NCBI RefSeq assembly: GCF_009695605.1
Contig: NZ_VUNQ01000001.1
Coordinates: 62,001-126,000, forward strand
DNA from: Tissierella pigra
Lineage (GTDB): Bacteria > Bacillota > Clostridia > Tissierellales > Tissierellaceae
Length of the DNA: 64,000 nt
Direction of reading: 5' to 3'
The notes below the pieces were generated by a model. It did no database searches. It was not told the origin of the DNA and saw nothing but the letters and a program-made list of their open reading frames with translations. Positions 51,758 through 61,295 of this stretch are shown piece by piece. Made by a program: the position numbers and the translations under genes. Each line of letters starts with the position of its first letter. Position 1 is the first letter of the stretch.

Positions 51758-53965
51758 TTATCTCTCCTTAAGTTTTAAGTCTAAATCATCTGGTGTTAAT
51801 AATACTTTTCTCGGTTTACTTCCTTCATATCCTCCTATGACTCCTCTTTCTTCCATTTCATCTACTATTCTGGCAGCTCTAGCATATCCTATTTTTAATT
51901 TCCTTTGTAGTAATGATATAGAGGCCTGTCCTTCTGCTACTACTAATTCTATTGCTTTAGGCAACAAATCGTCACTATCATTAAGTTCTATTTCTTTGGG
52001 ATTTTCTATTATTTCAATTATATCTTCATTATATTCTGTAATATCCTGGGATTTTAGGGAATTTACTACGGCTTCTACCTCTTCATCAGATATAAAAGCT
52101 CCTTGAAGTCTAGCAGGTTTAGAATAAAAAGAGGGGTAGAATAACATATCACCCTTACCTAATAGCTTTTCAGCTCCAGACATATCAAGTATAGTCCTAG
52201 AGTCAACTTGTGAGGATACAGCAAAAGATATTCTGGAAGGTATATTAGCCTTTATTGTCCCAGTTATAACATCTACAGAAGGTCTTTGAGTAGCTACAAT
52301 TAAGTACATTCCTGCTGCTCTAGCCATTTGGGCTAATCTACATATATAGTCTTCAATTTCTTGTGCTGCAACCATCATTAAATCCGCTAGTTCATCAATG
52401 ATTATAACTATCATAGGCAGCTTTTCTTCATTGTTTTCTTTGAGTTTATTATTATAGGAGTTAATATCTCTTACATTATTTTGTGCAAATAATTTATATC
52501 TTTTTTCCATTTCTTCTACAGCCCAATTCAATGCAAAAGAAGCCTTTTTAGCATCAGTTACAACTGGAATCAGTAAATGTGGTATACCATTATAAATATT
52601 TAACTCTACTACCTTAGGATCAATTAATAACAGCTTAACATCTGCAGGTGAAGATTTATATAAAATACTCATAATAATGGTATTGATACAAACAGATTTT
52701 CCTGAGCCAGTAGCACCAGCAATAAGTAAGTGCGGCATTTTATCAATTGTAGAAACTATAGAGTTTCCAGATACATCTTTGCCAAGAGCTAAAGGTATAT
52801 GAGAGCCTATATTATTATAAGCTTCAGACATAAGAATTTCTTTTAATAATACACTACTTTTAGTTTTATTTGGAACTTCAATTCCTACAGCTGATTTACC
52901 TGGTATTGGTGCTTCAATTCTTATATCTGATGATGCCAAGCTTAATGCTATATTATCAGATAAGGAAACAATTTTACTCAACTTTATACCAGGAGATGGC
53001 TGTAATTCATAGCAAGTTATAGTAGGTCCTTTATTAATTTGATTAATAGTAGCATCAATACCAAAGTTTTTCATAGTTTCTTCAATTATCTTAGCATTAT
53101 TTAATATCTCCTTTTTATCATTTCCATCTTGGTTATTTGTAGGTGAATTTAGTAATGATAATGATGGGATATTATATGTAGAAACTTGAGTTTTTTCCTT
53201 TTTACTTTCTATTTCTTCATTTATAGTATTTAATACTGTATTATTTGAATCATCTTTAAAACTTATTTCTTTGATTTCTTTAATTAAGTTTTTCTTCTCT
53301 TCCATAGAAGCATTTTCCAGAGATTCTTTAATGTGAATATCTTTTTTGATTTGTTTTAGCTCTATATCGTTAATTATCTTAGGTTTGCGTTTTTTATTCC
53401 TGTGATTTTTAGATTCCTTATCAATTAAGGTTATTATATCTTTAACTTTAATGTTTGTAATTATCAATAAGTTTATTATTACTACAATCATTAAAACTAA
53501 ATAAGAACCAATAGCTCCAAAAAGTCTATAAAAGAAAAAACCAAAGAAACTTCCGAATAATCCACCACCTTTTCCAACTTTACTTAATTCTATTGCATTA
53601 TTCATTCTATCAAGGAAAGAGTAATCAAAGGGATTTATTCCATCAAGTAATATTAACATACTTAGAAAAATAAATCCCATAGATAAAATAATTTTGTTCT
53701 CTTTAAAATTCAAATTGTCCAAAATAAAGATTATACCTGCCATTATTATAACTAGAGGAAAAAAGTAGCTACCAAATCCCATAAGTGAAAATGTAGTACT
53801 TTGAATTATGGATCCTATAATTCCCATTTTCGAACTAAACAAACTTACTATAGCAACTATTCCAAATCCAATAATAATTATACCTATAATGTCTCTGTTA
53901 AATTCCTTTTTTTCTTGTATTTTTTTTGTAGTTTTATTATTCTTTTTTTTCTTATTTCTTTCCAA
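51758..53965 (-). CDS. ftsK: FtsK/SpoIIIE DNA translocase
   Basis: A 735-aa DNA pump. Four membrane helices cover about residues 25-175; a linker follows; the motor has Walker A AGATGSGKSVCIN near 418, Walker B VIIIDELADLMMVA near 525 and IVATQRPSVDVITG near 559. The C-terminal gamma winged helix (QRKLKIGYARAARIVDEMEERGVIG) reads the orienting sequences. It moves chromosomes through the division or spore septum. Start TTG after GGGGGA. Confidence 0.95.
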   Translation of the reverse strand: MERNKKKKNNKTTKKIQEKKEFNRDIIGIIIIGFGIVAIVSLFSSKMGIIGSIIQSTTFSLMGFGSYFFPLVIIMAGIIFILDNLNFKENKIILSMGFIFLSMLILLDGINPFDYSFLDRMNNAIELSKVGKGGGLFGSFFGFFFYRLFGAIGSYLVLMIVVIINLLIITNIKVKDIITLIDKESKNHRNKKRKPKIINDIELKQIKKDIHIKESLENASMEEKKNLIKEIKEISFKDDSNNTVLNTINEEIESKKEKTQVSTYNIPSLSLLNSPTNNQDGNDKKEILNNAKIIEETMKNFGIDATINQINKGPTITCYELQPSPGIKLSKIVSLSDNIALSLASSDIRIEAPIPGKSAVGIEVPNKTKSSVLLKEILMSEAYNNIGSHIPLALGKDVSGNSIVSTIDKMPHLLIAGATGSGKSVCINTIIMSILYKSSPADVKLLLIDPKVVELNIYNGIPHLLIPVVTDAKKASFALNWAVEEMEKRYKLFAQNNVRDINSYNNKLKENNEEKLPMIVIIIDELADLMMVAAQEIEDYICRLAQMARAAGMYLIVATQRPSVDVITGTIKANIPSRISFAVSSQVDSRTILDMSGAEKLLGKGDMLFYPSFYSKPARLQGAFISDEEVEAVVNSLKSQDITEYNEDIIEIIENPKEIELNDSDDLLPKAIELVVAEGQASISLLQRKLKIGYARAARIVDEMEERGVIGGYEGSKPRKVLLTPDDLDLKLKER

Positions 53966-54000
53966 ATAAAATTCCCCCTTTTAAACTACATACTGTAGCT

Positions 54001-54009
54001 ATTATAGCA
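54001..54009 (-). promoter_or_regulatory. Extended -10 promoter for ftsK
   Basis: The minus-strand TGCTATAAT lies about 35 nt before the ftsK start. A small palindrome (CTACATACTGTAG, 53986-53998) lies between it and the ribosome binding site. Confidence 0.45.
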
Positions 54010-54026
54010 TAATTTGGAATTCTATT

Positions 54027-54728
54027 CTATTTATTTTTCCCTTCTATTAACTCCTCTAGCTTTTTTAAAGCTTGTGAAAATCCTCCTACTTCATCTATTA
54101 AATTATATTTAACAGCTTCTTCTCCAACTAATATAGTGCCAACATCATTTGCTATTTCATCTGTAGAATACATTAGTTCATTTAAAATTTCATCAGTTAT
54201 ATTAGAAGTTCTTAGAACAAAATTTATTATTCTTTGCTGCATCTTTTGAAAGTATCTGAATGTTTGTGGAACACCTATGACTAAACCTGTAGTTCTAATG
54301 GGATGTATAGTCATTGTCGCCGTAGGAACAATAAAAGAATAATCAGTCGATGTAGCTAAAGGAACCCCTATACTATGACCACCACCTAGTACTAAGGATA
54401 CTTTTGGCTTATCTACTGAATTGATTAATTCTGATAAAGCTAATCCAGCTTCTACATCTCCGCCTACAGTATTTAAAATAATGAAAATGCCTTCAATTTT
54501 AGGATCCTGTTGTGCTGCTATTAATAATGGAATAATATGTTCATATTTTGTTGCCTTCTTATCATTAGGAGCAATAGAGTGGCCTTCTATTTCTCCTATT
54601 ATAGATATGAATTGAATATTATTTTTTGCTTCTGGAACGTTTGATACTCCAATTTCCTTAATATTATCTATATTGTCCTTTTGCTCTTGTGTATTGTTTT
54701 CTTTATTTTCCTTATTTTTATTTATCAT
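54027..54728 (-). CDS. tepA: ClpP-family serine protease TepA (YmfB)
   Basis: A 233-aa ClpP-like peptidase of the translocation-enhancing TepA branch. IFIILNTVGGDVEAGLALSELI precedes the catalytic Ser in GGGHSIGVPLATS near residue 119, and the His is in TMTIHPIRTTG near 140. The N-terminal 35 residues are charged and low complexity. In Bacillus TepA helps degrade signal peptides. AGGAGG precedes the ATG. Confidence 0.9.
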   Translation of the reverse strand: MINKNKENKENNTQEQKDNIDNIKEIGVSNVPEAKNNIQFISIIGEIEGHSIAPNDKKATKYEHIIPLLIAAQQDPKIEGIFIILNTVGGDVEAGLALSELINSVDKPKVSLVLGGGHSIGVPLATSTDYSFIVPTATMTIHPIRTTGLVIGVPQTFRYFQKMQQRIINFVLRTSNITDEILNELMYSTDEIANDVGTILVGEEAVKYNLIDEVGGFSQALKKLEELIEGKNK

Positions 54729-54798
54729 TTTTTTCCTCCTATTAAATAATATATATCTATAGGATTTACTTTAAAATCAATAATATTCAAAAGCAAAA

Positions 54799-54830
54799 AA
54801 ATACATATATCTTGATAGATATATGTATTT
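54799..54830 (-). terminator. Terminator after ylmC
   Basis: A 14-bp perfect stem (54799-54812 with 54817-54830) around TGAT; the minus-strand tail is TTTTGCTT. Confidence 0.8.
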
Positions 54831-54851
54831 AAATATATAAGTATTTTAGCT

Positions 54852-55091
54852 TTAATCTAATTCTATAATAATCATATCATAGCCTATTTTTCTAATGGTA
54901 TCCCAAGGTATTTCAAATCCATTTGTATCAAGACCAAATAATCTAAAACCTAATCTTTTTTCGGGAACTAATAAAGATATGATCTTGCCTGTATCTTCAT
55001 CAATTAAAAAATCACTATCTAATATTAAACCTAGCCTACCGCCATTATTTAGGTTAACTATTTCTTTTTCACCCAGTTCTGATAATCTCAT
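54852..55091 (-). CDS. ylmC: YlmC/YmxH family sporulation protein
   Basis: A PRC-barrel protein, 79 aa, with the YlmC/YmxH pattern MRLSELGEKEIVNLNNG, GRLGLILDSDFLID and GRKIISLLVP-like middle, ending IPWDTIRKIGYDMIIIEL. Members are sporulation-linked; no molecular role is known to me. AGGAGGAG lies before the ATG. Confidence 0.88.
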   Translation of the reverse strand: MRLSELGEKEIVNLNNGGRLGLILDSDFLIDEDTGKIISLLVPEKRLGFRLFGLDTNGFEIPWDTIRKIGYDMIIIELD

Positions 55092-55213
55092 ATAATCTCC
55101 TCCTAGTTATTTATAGAACTTTTTATTTATGATTTTAAAAAAAATTTTATTGTTTGTATTTTAGTAGAAGTTTTCCTTATATTAAATAATATTCATAAGA
55201 AAAAAAAATATGA

Positions 55214-55231
55214 GTTATCAATTATGATAAC
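55214..55231 (-). terminator. Probable terminator after dut
   Basis: GTTATCA and TGATAAC pair around ATTA. After five nt the minus-strand product runs into TTTTTTTT. The rest of 55092-55244 is AT-rich with nothing recognised. Confidence 0.55.
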
Positions 55232-55244
55232 ATCTTATTAGACA

Positions 55245-55676
55245 CTAGTATCCTGAATGACCAAATCCGCCATCATCTCTATATGTTTCATCTAGTTCAG
55301 AAACTATTTTAAGTTCAACTTTCTCATATTTAAGAAATACAATTTGTGCAATTCTATCTCCTGGGTTAATAGTATAAGTTTCTTTTCCAAGATTAATTAA
55401 GATTATTTTTATTTCACCTCTATAGTCACTATCAATAGTTCCTATGCCATTGGCCAATGTTATCCCATGCTTTAATGCTAATCCAGATCTACCTCTGATT
55501 TGTCCTTCATATCCCAGAGGTATAGATATAAATAAGCCTGTGGGAATCAAGGCTCTATCTAATGGTTCTAATACTATAGGTTCTATAATGTTAGCTTGTA
55601 AATCTAGACCTGCTGCACCTTCCGTTTCATATTTAGGTAATTTAAAATTACTTTTGTTTATTATATTGATATTCAT
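55245..55676 (-). CDS. dut: dUTP diphosphatase
   Basis: dUTPase, 143 aa, hydrolysing dUTP to dUMP. The five family motifs are visible: [18 protein letters not shown] near 62, [11 protein letters not shown] near 82, GDRIAQIVF near 110 and the C-terminal [11 protein letters not shown]. It is trimeric in the family. AGAGGAGATG lies before the ATG. It interrupts the M16-ylmC neighbourhood known from Bacillus. Confidence 0.96.
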   Translation of the reverse strand: MNINIINKSNFKLPKYETEGAAGLDLQANIIEPIVLEPLDRALIPTGLFISIPLGYEGQIRGRSGLALKHGITLANGIGTIDSDYRGEIKIILINLGKETYTINPGDRIAQIVFLKYEKVELKIVSELDETYRDDGGFGHSGY

Positions 55677-55688
55677 AGTTCATCTCCT

Positions 55689-56960
55689 CTAAAATAGTAT
55701 ATTTTTAATTTCGTCTTCAGTTTTATCTTTATTTTTCATATTTCCAACATAGGCTATATTGACTTTTTTATTGTTAAATATTATATTAGCAACATTTTCT
55801 ATACTATCCATATTCACATTATCAATTTTATTTAATATTTCATCTTGTGATTGAATTCTATTAAAAATAGATACGGATTTACCAATTTCATACATTCTGC
55901 TAAAAGTTCCTTCCATTCCAAGGACATAGCTTCCTTTAAGCTGCTCTTTAGATTTATTTAATTCATCTTTTGATATTAAATTCTTCTTAATATCTTCTAT
56001 TTCTTTATCAATACAATTAATTGCTTTTAATAGCTGAGATGGATGTAATCCTGCATAAATATTAAATATTCCTGTGTCTTTATATGATGAAGGAAATGAT
56101 TCAATAGCATAGGCTAACCCTAAATCTTCGCGTATTTTTTGAAATAGTCTTGAACTCATGCTTCCACCAAATACATTATTTAATACTAATAATGATTCTA
56201 TTTCACTATGTGTTACAGGCAGTCCTTCCATTCCAATTGAAAGATGTAATTGCTCTGTATCTTTATCAATTCCTTGTAAATCATTTGTAAAGTTATATAT
56301 AGTTCCATCATTTTTATCTCTTTGTCCAAATTTATTATAATATCCAAAATGATGGTTCAACATTTTTAAGACTTCTTTAGCATCTATATTCCCTGCCAGT
56401 GATATAACTATATCCTCAGGCCTATAGTTATTCTCAAAATAATATATAATCTTTTCTCTATTGAAACATTTAATGTTTCTTTCTGTACCAAGTATTGGAT
56501 AAGCATAAGATGTATTCTTAAATATTATTTCATTAAGAAGTTCACTAACCATATCCTCTGGCGAATCTAAATACATATTTATTTCTTCTACTACTACTGT
56601 TTTTTCCTTTTCAATATCTGATTCTAGAAACTGAGAATTAAATAACATATCTCCAAGTACATCAATAGCAATATCTATATGATTATATAATACCTTTGCA
56701 TAATAACAGGTGCTATCCTTACCAGTAAAGGCATTTAGATGTCCTCCTATATTATCTATTGATTCTGCTATATCTTTCGCTGTTCTCTTCTGAGTTCCCT
56801 TAAATAGCATATGCTCTATAAAATGAGATACACCATTATTTTCTTTATTCTCTTTTACTGAACCATTATTAATAATAATTCCAATAGAAACAGAGTTGAC
56901 ATGAGGTATATTCTCCATAACAACTCTTATACCATTATCTAATTTATCTATTAAGTACAT
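55689..56960 (-). CDS. mlpA: M16 family zinc peptidase (YmxG/MlpA-like)
   Basis: An M16 peptidase, 423 aa. The inverted zinc motif HFIEH near residue 44-48 is followed by VVVEEINMYLDSPEDMV near 130 with the third ligand Glu. GGSMSSRLFQKIREDLGLAYA near 265 is the C-terminal R/Y motif. GGAGGAAAG lies before ATG 56960; the upstream in-frame TTG is within that site. The pnp-ylxY-mlpA order matches Bacillus. It probably cleaves short peptides in the cytosol. Confidence 0.92.
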   Translation of the reverse strand: MYLIDKLDNGIRVVMENIPHVNSVSIGIIINNGSVKENKENNGVSHFIEHMLFKGTQKRTAKDIAESIDNIGGHLNAFTGKDSTCYYAKVLYNHIDIAIDVLGDMLFNSQFLESDIEKEKTVVVEEINMYLDSPEDMVSELLNEIIFKNTSYAYPILGTERNIKCFNREKIIYYFENNYRPEDIVISLAGNIDAKEVLKMLNHHFGYYNKFGQRDKNDGTIYNFTNDLQGIDKDTEQLHLSIGMEGLPVTHSEIESLLVLNNVFGGSMSSRLFQKIREDLGLAYAIESFPSSYKDTGIFNIYAGLHPSQLLKAINCIDKEIEDIKKNLISKDELNKSKEQLKGSYVLGMEGTFSRMYEIGKSVSIFNRIQSQDEILNKIDNVNMDSIENVANIIFNNKKVNIAYVGNMKNKDKTEDEIKNILF

Positions 56961-56977
56961 ACTTTCCTCCAATATTA

Positions 56978-57688
56978 CTAGTTTTTTATTACATCACTTA
57001 TTGTACCAATATTATAGCCATTTTCATATAGGTAATTTATTATATCTGGTAATGCTTTAACGGTTTCTGAAGTAGGGTGCATTAAAACTATGGCAGAATT
57101 ATGAATTTTTTGAGTTACTCTTTTAAAAATTATATCTTTAGTACTATCTTCTCTCCAGTCTATTGTATCTACACTCCACATTATAAGTTCATAACCTAAA
57201 TCTTTTACTGCCTTTACTGTATTATCATTATATGCTCCTGATGGTGGTCCAAAATACTTTGAATCAATTCCTAGTATATCTTTTATTATATCATGAGCCT
57301 TTTGAATTTCTTCTCTATTTCTATCATAATTTAATTTATCATAATCTATATGACTATATCCATGATTTCCGATTTCATGTTTAGCATTATAAATATCTTT
57401 TAGTATCTCTTTGTTTTTTTCTGCCCATTTACCTGTTACAAAATATGTAATTTTAATATTATTTTCCTCAAAGATTTTTAACATTTCAGGAATATATTCA
57501 TTTCCCCAATCTACATTACAAGCAAATGCTACTACTTTATCATCTACATTTCCCTGATAATACACATCACTATTAAACGTTTCCTCTGATTTGTTATAAA
57601 CTTTGAATATAATTAAACTTATAATTACTACTAATAATAGGATTGAAATAGTTAATAAACTTTTTTTACTTATAATAAATAATCTCAT
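56978..57688 (-). CDS. ylxY: Polysaccharide deacetylase-like protein (YlxY/PdaB type)
   Basis: A 236-aa NodB-fold protein with one N-terminal membrane helix (residues 9-30). The metal pair HGYSH is in IGNHGYSH near residue 112, GPPSGAYND near 145 and a terminal VLMHPTSET are present. The first motif is CNVDWG instead of TFDDG, retaining one Asp, as in PdaB-type proteins. Whether it deacetylates peptidoglycan is open. It lies after pnp, as in Bacillus. Confidence 0.88.
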   Translation of the reverse strand: MRLFIISKKSLLTISILLLVVIISLIIFKVYNKSEETFNSDVYYQGNVDDKVVAFACNVDWGNEYIPEMLKIFEENNIKITYFVTGKWAEKNKEILKDIYNAKHEIGNHGYSHIDYDKLNYDRNREEIQKAHDIIKDILGIDSKYFGPPSGAYNDNTVKAVKDLGYELIMWSVDTIDWREDSTKDIIFKRVTQKIHNSAIVLMHPTSETVKALPDIINYLYENGYNIGTISDVIKN

Positions 57689-57757
57689 CTACATCCCTCC
57701 AATATACTTTATAATATATATATTCAAAGGATAATTTAATATACTAAAAAATAAAAA

Positions 57758-57780
57758 CATGAACCTTAATATGGTTCATG
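57758..57780 (-). terminator. Terminator after pnp
   Basis: CATGAACC and GGTTCATG pair around a 7-nt loop; the minus-strand tail is TTTTTATTTTTT. Confidence 0.85.
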
Positions 57781-57791
57781 CAATTAATATA

Positions 57792-59888
57792 TTATTCTTC
57801 AGTTTTTGGTTCTTCAGGTAATAAAACTTTTCTAGAAAGATTTATTCTTCCTTGATTATCTATTTCCATTACCTTAACTAATACTTCATCTCCAACTGCT
57901 AATACATCTTCTACCTTATTGACTCTTTCTCTAGCTATATTGGATATATGAAGTAAACCTTCTTTACCATTTAGAACATCTATAAAAGCTCCAAAGTTAG
58001 TAATTCTAGTAACTTTTCCTAAATAGATTTCTCCTGGCTCTACTTCTTTAACGATTTTATTAATCATATCTATGGCTGTTTCGCCACCTTCTTGTGTTAC
58101 TGAAGCAATGAAAATCTTACCAGTGTCATCAATATCTATTTTTACACCTGTTTCATCTATTATTTTATTAATTACTTTTCCGCCAGGTCCAATTATATCT
58201 CTTATTTTATCTGGATTTATTTGCATAGTATATATTTTAGGAGCATACTTAGATAAGTTTTCTCTAGGAGTAGAAATAGTTTCCATCATCTTACCTAATA
58301 TATATAACCTACCTAGTCTTGCTTTTTCTAACGCTTCTTCTAATATTGGTTTATCTATACCTGCTATTTTTATATCCATTTGTATAGCAGTAATTCCATC
58401 CTTAGTTCCTGCTACCTTAAAATCCATATCTCCTAGATGATCTTCCATACCTTGAATATCAGATAAAATGGCTACATTGCCTTTTTCTTTTATAAGTCCC
58501 ATGGCAATACCTGCAACTGGCGATTTTATAGGAACACCTGCATCTAATAATGCTAAAGTACTTCCACATACACTTCCCTGAGATGAAGAACCATTAGAAC
58601 TAAGAACTTCTGATACTAATCTTATTGTATATGGGAATTTGTCTTCAGATGGTATAACAGGTTCAAGAGCCCTTTCAGCCAATGCTCCATGACCTATTTC
58701 TCTTCTTCCTGGTCCTCTTAGTGGTCTAGCATCTCCTACAGAATATGGTGGAAAATTATAATGATGCATATATCTTTTAGATTCTTCTTCTCCTAATCCA
58801 TCAATAACTTGTGCATCACTAATTGCACCTAATGTAGCTATTGTAAGAACTTGAGTCTGACCTCTCTTAAATAATCCTGAACCATGAGTTCTAGGCAACA
58901 AACCTACATCTGTAGTAATAGGACGAATTTCATCTACTTTCCTATTATCTGGTCTTATCCCTTCTTCTACAATCAATCTTCTAACTTCTTCTTTTAGCAT
59001 ATCTTCAATTACTACATTTATATCTTGCTCTGATTCTGGATATTCTTCAATAAAAGTATCTTTTATTTCTTTGTTTACTTTATCTATATTATCTAATCTT
59101 TCTTGTTTCTCAAAAGTATTTATAGCTTCTATTAGTTTTTGTCTACCAAAAGCAACTATCTTTTCTTTTATTTCTTCATTAGGTTTAAATAGATTATATT
59201 CCTTTTTTTCTTTGCCCATTTCATTTTTGATTTCTTCAATAAAGCCACATAGATTTTTAATTTCATCATGAGCTTTTAGAATTCCATCTAACATAACTTT
59301 TTCTGTTACTTCATTTGCTCCTGCTTCAACCATCATTACAGCACTTTTAGTTCCAGCTACCACTAAGTGAATTTCTGATTTTTCTCTTTCTTCACTATTT
59401 GGGTTTACGATAAATTTACCATCTATTAATCCAATAATAACTGACCCTGTAGGTCCATCAAATGGAATATCTGATATAGATAGTGCAATAGATGATCCAA
59501 TCATTGCTACAATCTCTGGAGAATTATCTTGATCTGCTGATAAAACAGTGGCTATAACTTGTACATCATTTCTGTATCCTTCCGGGAATAATGGTCTAAG
59601 TGGTCTATCTATAAGTCTTGATGTTAAAATAGCCTTTTCACTTGGTCTACCTTCTCTTTTAATAAATCCACCTGGTATCTTCCCTACTGAATATAATTTT
59701 TCCTCATAATCTACACTAAGAGGGAAAAAATCTATTCCTTCTCTTGGCTCTTTAGATGCTGTGGCAGTTGCTAAGATTACTGTATCTCCATATTGAACCA
59801 TACAAGCACCATTAGCCTGTTCTGCTACTTTGCCAATAGTTACAATTAGGTCTCTGCCAGCCAAATTATACTGGAATTTCCTTTCCAT
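57792..59888 (-). CDS. pnp: Polynucleotide phosphorylase
   Basis: PNPase, 698 aa, a trimeric 3'-5' exoribonuclease. It has two RNase PH domains ([29 protein letters not shown] near 58-84; [30 protein letters not shown] near 380-410, shown here in part), then KH ([15 protein letters not shown] near 560) and S1 ([26 protein letters not shown] in two parts). The ATG at 59888 follows AAGGAGGTA; an upstream in-frame start lacks a site. It follows rpsO through a hairpin, the conserved order. Confidence 0.97.
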   Translation of the reverse strand: MERKFQYNLAGRDLIVTIGKVAEQANGACMVQYGDTVILATATASKEPREGIDFFPLSVDYEEKLYSVGKIPGGFIKREGRPSEKAILTSRLIDRPLRPLFPEGYRNDVQVIATVLSADQDNSPEIVAMIGSSIALSISDIPFDGPTGSVIIGLIDGKFIVNPNSEEREKSEIHLVVAGTKSAVMMVEAGANEVTEKVMLDGILKAHDEIKNLCGFIEEIKNEMGKEKKEYNLFKPNEEIKEKIVAFGRQKLIEAINTFEKQERLDNIDKVNKEIKDTFIEEYPESEQDINVVIEDMLKEEVRRLIVEEGIRPDNRKVDEIRPITTDVGLLPRTHGSGLFKRGQTQVLTIATLGAISDAQVIDGLGEEESKRYMHHYNFPPYSVGDARPLRGPGRREIGHGALAERALEPVIPSEDKFPYTIRLVSEVLSSNGSSSQGSVCGSTLALLDAGVPIKSPVAGIAMGLIKEKGNVAILSDIQGMEDHLGDMDFKVAGTKDGITAIQMDIKIAGIDKPILEEALEKARLGRLYILGKMMETISTPRENLSKYAPKIYTMQINPDKIRDIIGPGGKVINKIIDETGVKIDIDDTGKIFIASVTQEGGETAIDMINKIVKEVEPGEIYLGKVTRITNFGAFIDVLNGKEGLLHISNIARERVNKVEDVLAVGDEVLVKVMEIDNQGRINLSRKVLLPEEPKTEE

Positions 59889-59957
59889 GCAATACCTCCT
59901 TAATTTTATTATATTTATTATATCCATATTCATAAAAAATATCTAATATAAATCAAT

Positions 59958-59977
59958 AGAGCGGGAAATCCCGCTCT
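59958..59977 (-). terminator. GC-rich hairpin between rpsO and pnp
   Basis: AGAGCGGGA and TCCCGCTCT pair, 2 nt from the rpsO stop. A short T-poor tail follows, so some transcription probably continues into pnp. Confidence 0.7.
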
Positions 59978-59979
59978 TA

Positions 59980-60246
59980 TTAACCTCTGATTCCTAGTTT
60001 TTCAATTAAAGAACGATATCTTTCAATATCATTGTTTTGCAGATATTTTAAAAGACCTCTTCTTTGACCTACCATTTTAAGTAATCCTCTTCTTGAATGG
60101 TGATCTTTCTTGTGAGCTTTTAAATGCTCGTTTACAGAATTTATCCTATGAGTCAAAATCGCAATTTGTACCTCTGGTGAACCTGTATCACCTTCGTGTA
60201 ATTTGTACTCATTAATAATCTGTTCTTTAATTTCTTTTGTTAACAT
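59980..60246 (-). CDS. rpsO: Ribosomal protein S15
   Basis: S15, 88 aa, an early binder of 16S r[43 protein letters not shown] (shown in part) and [21 protein letters not shown] are diagnostic. GGAGGTG lies before the ATG. Its leader is structured and may mediate feedback. Confidence 0.97.
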   Translation of the reverse strand: MLTKEIKEQIINEYKLHEGDTGSPEVQIAILTHRINSVNEHLKAHKKDHHSRRGLLKMVGQRRGLLKYLQNNDIERYRSLIEKLGIRG

Positions 60247-60261
60247 AATTAATACACCTCC

Positions 60262-60327
60262 AAAATTTTTAAATACTCCAGAAGCTGCGTAAAACGCTGA
60301 GGATACGCTAAACGAAGCTTTTGGTAA
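60262..60327 (-). promoter_or_regulatory. Structured rpsO mRNA leader, candidate S15 autoregulatory element
   Basis: In the mRNA sense CCAAAAGCT pairs with AGCTTCTGG over 9 bp (one mismatch), enclosing GCGT-TTT-ACGC and a second AGCGTA segment. It spans most of the roughly 80-nt leader, ending just before the ribosome binding site. S15 autoregulation through a leader is known in several bacteria. Confidence 0.5.
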
Positions 60328-60333
60328 CCTTGC

Positions 60334-60361
60334 AATATAATATTATCATAATAAATAGCAA
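60334..60361 (-). promoter_or_regulatory. rpsO promoter
   Basis: On the minus strand TTGCTA (60356-60361), 16 nt, TATATT (60334-60339). Confidence 0.55.
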
Positions 60362-60370
60362 ATGTAAATA

Positions 60371-61285
60371 TTAATGTTTCAATTTAACCATTTCTATATC
60401 TAAATTCATTTGATTTATTAGCTCTTCTTTACTCTGGAATTTAATATCTTCTCTTAAAAAATCTATAAATTCTACTTCTATTATTTGACCATATATATCT
60501 TCACTGAAATCTAATATATAAGTTTCAATCTTTAATATATTTTCATCAAAAGTAGGATTAAATCCTATATTTGTAGCAGATAAATATCGTTTATTATTTA
60601 TTATAGTATTTGTAATATATACTCCATTTTTAGGGATTACATAGTTATCTATAGGTTCAGTATTAGCAGTAGGAAAACCTAATTTATTACCTCTGTTTTT
60701 TCCTGTAACTACCTTGCCTAAAATAGAATATGGATGTCCTAACATTTTAGTAACTTCATTTATATGTCCAAATACTATTAATTTTCTTATGGCAGAACTG
60801 CTTATAATTTCATTATTTTTATAAACTGGATCTAATACTATTACATCTATATTATACTTTTCTCCAAGTTCTAATAAATAACTTGAGTCACCTGAAGCTT
60901 TATATCCAAATTTATAGTCAAATCCAACTACTAATAGTTTACCATTCATCTTATTCATAATGATATTTTTAATAAAATCTTCTCCTGACAATTTCATTAA
61001 GCTATCATCAAAGTCTAAAAGATAAATAATATCAATTCCTAATTCTTCACATATTTTAAACTTTTGTTCGTTACTTGTTATTATATTGGGTTTATTATTG
61101 TCTATAATAGTCTTTGTATGATTTTTAAATAATAAAAGAGAAGACTTAATGCCCAATTCCTTAGCCTTAGAAATCATAGCATTAATTAACTGTTGATGTC
61201 CAATATGAATACCATCAAAGTTTCCTAAGGCAATGGCAGTATCAAATCTTGTCTCTTTATAATTGGATAAATCAATTATTTCCAT
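60371..61285 (-). CDS. ribF: Bifunctional riboflavin kinase/FAD synthetase
   Basis: RibF, 304 aa, making FMN and FAD. The N-terminal adenylyltransferase has ALGNFDGIHIGHQQLI near residue 18 and SSSAIRKLI near 155; the C-terminal kinase has GKVVTGKNRGNKLGFPTAN near 185 and GVYITNT. Start ATG 61285 follows AAGGTG; an earlier GTG sits in that site. truB precedes by 10 nt. Confidence 0.95.
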   Translation of the reverse strand: MEIIDLSNYKETRFDTAIALGNFDGIHIGHQQLINAMISKAKELGIKSSLLLFKNHTKTIIDNNKPNIITSNEQKFKICEELGIDIIYLLDFDDSLMKLSGEDFIKNIIMNKMNGKLLVVGFDYKFGYKASGDSSYLLELGEKYNIDVIVLDPVYKNNEIISSSAIRKLIVFGHINEVTKMLGHPYSILGKVVTGKNRGNKLGFPTANTEPIDNYVIPKNGVYITNTIINNKRYLSATNIGFNPTFDENILKIETYILDFSEDIYGQIIEVEFIDFLREDIKFQSKEELINQMNLDIEMVKLKH

Positions 61286-61295
61286 ATATATCACC

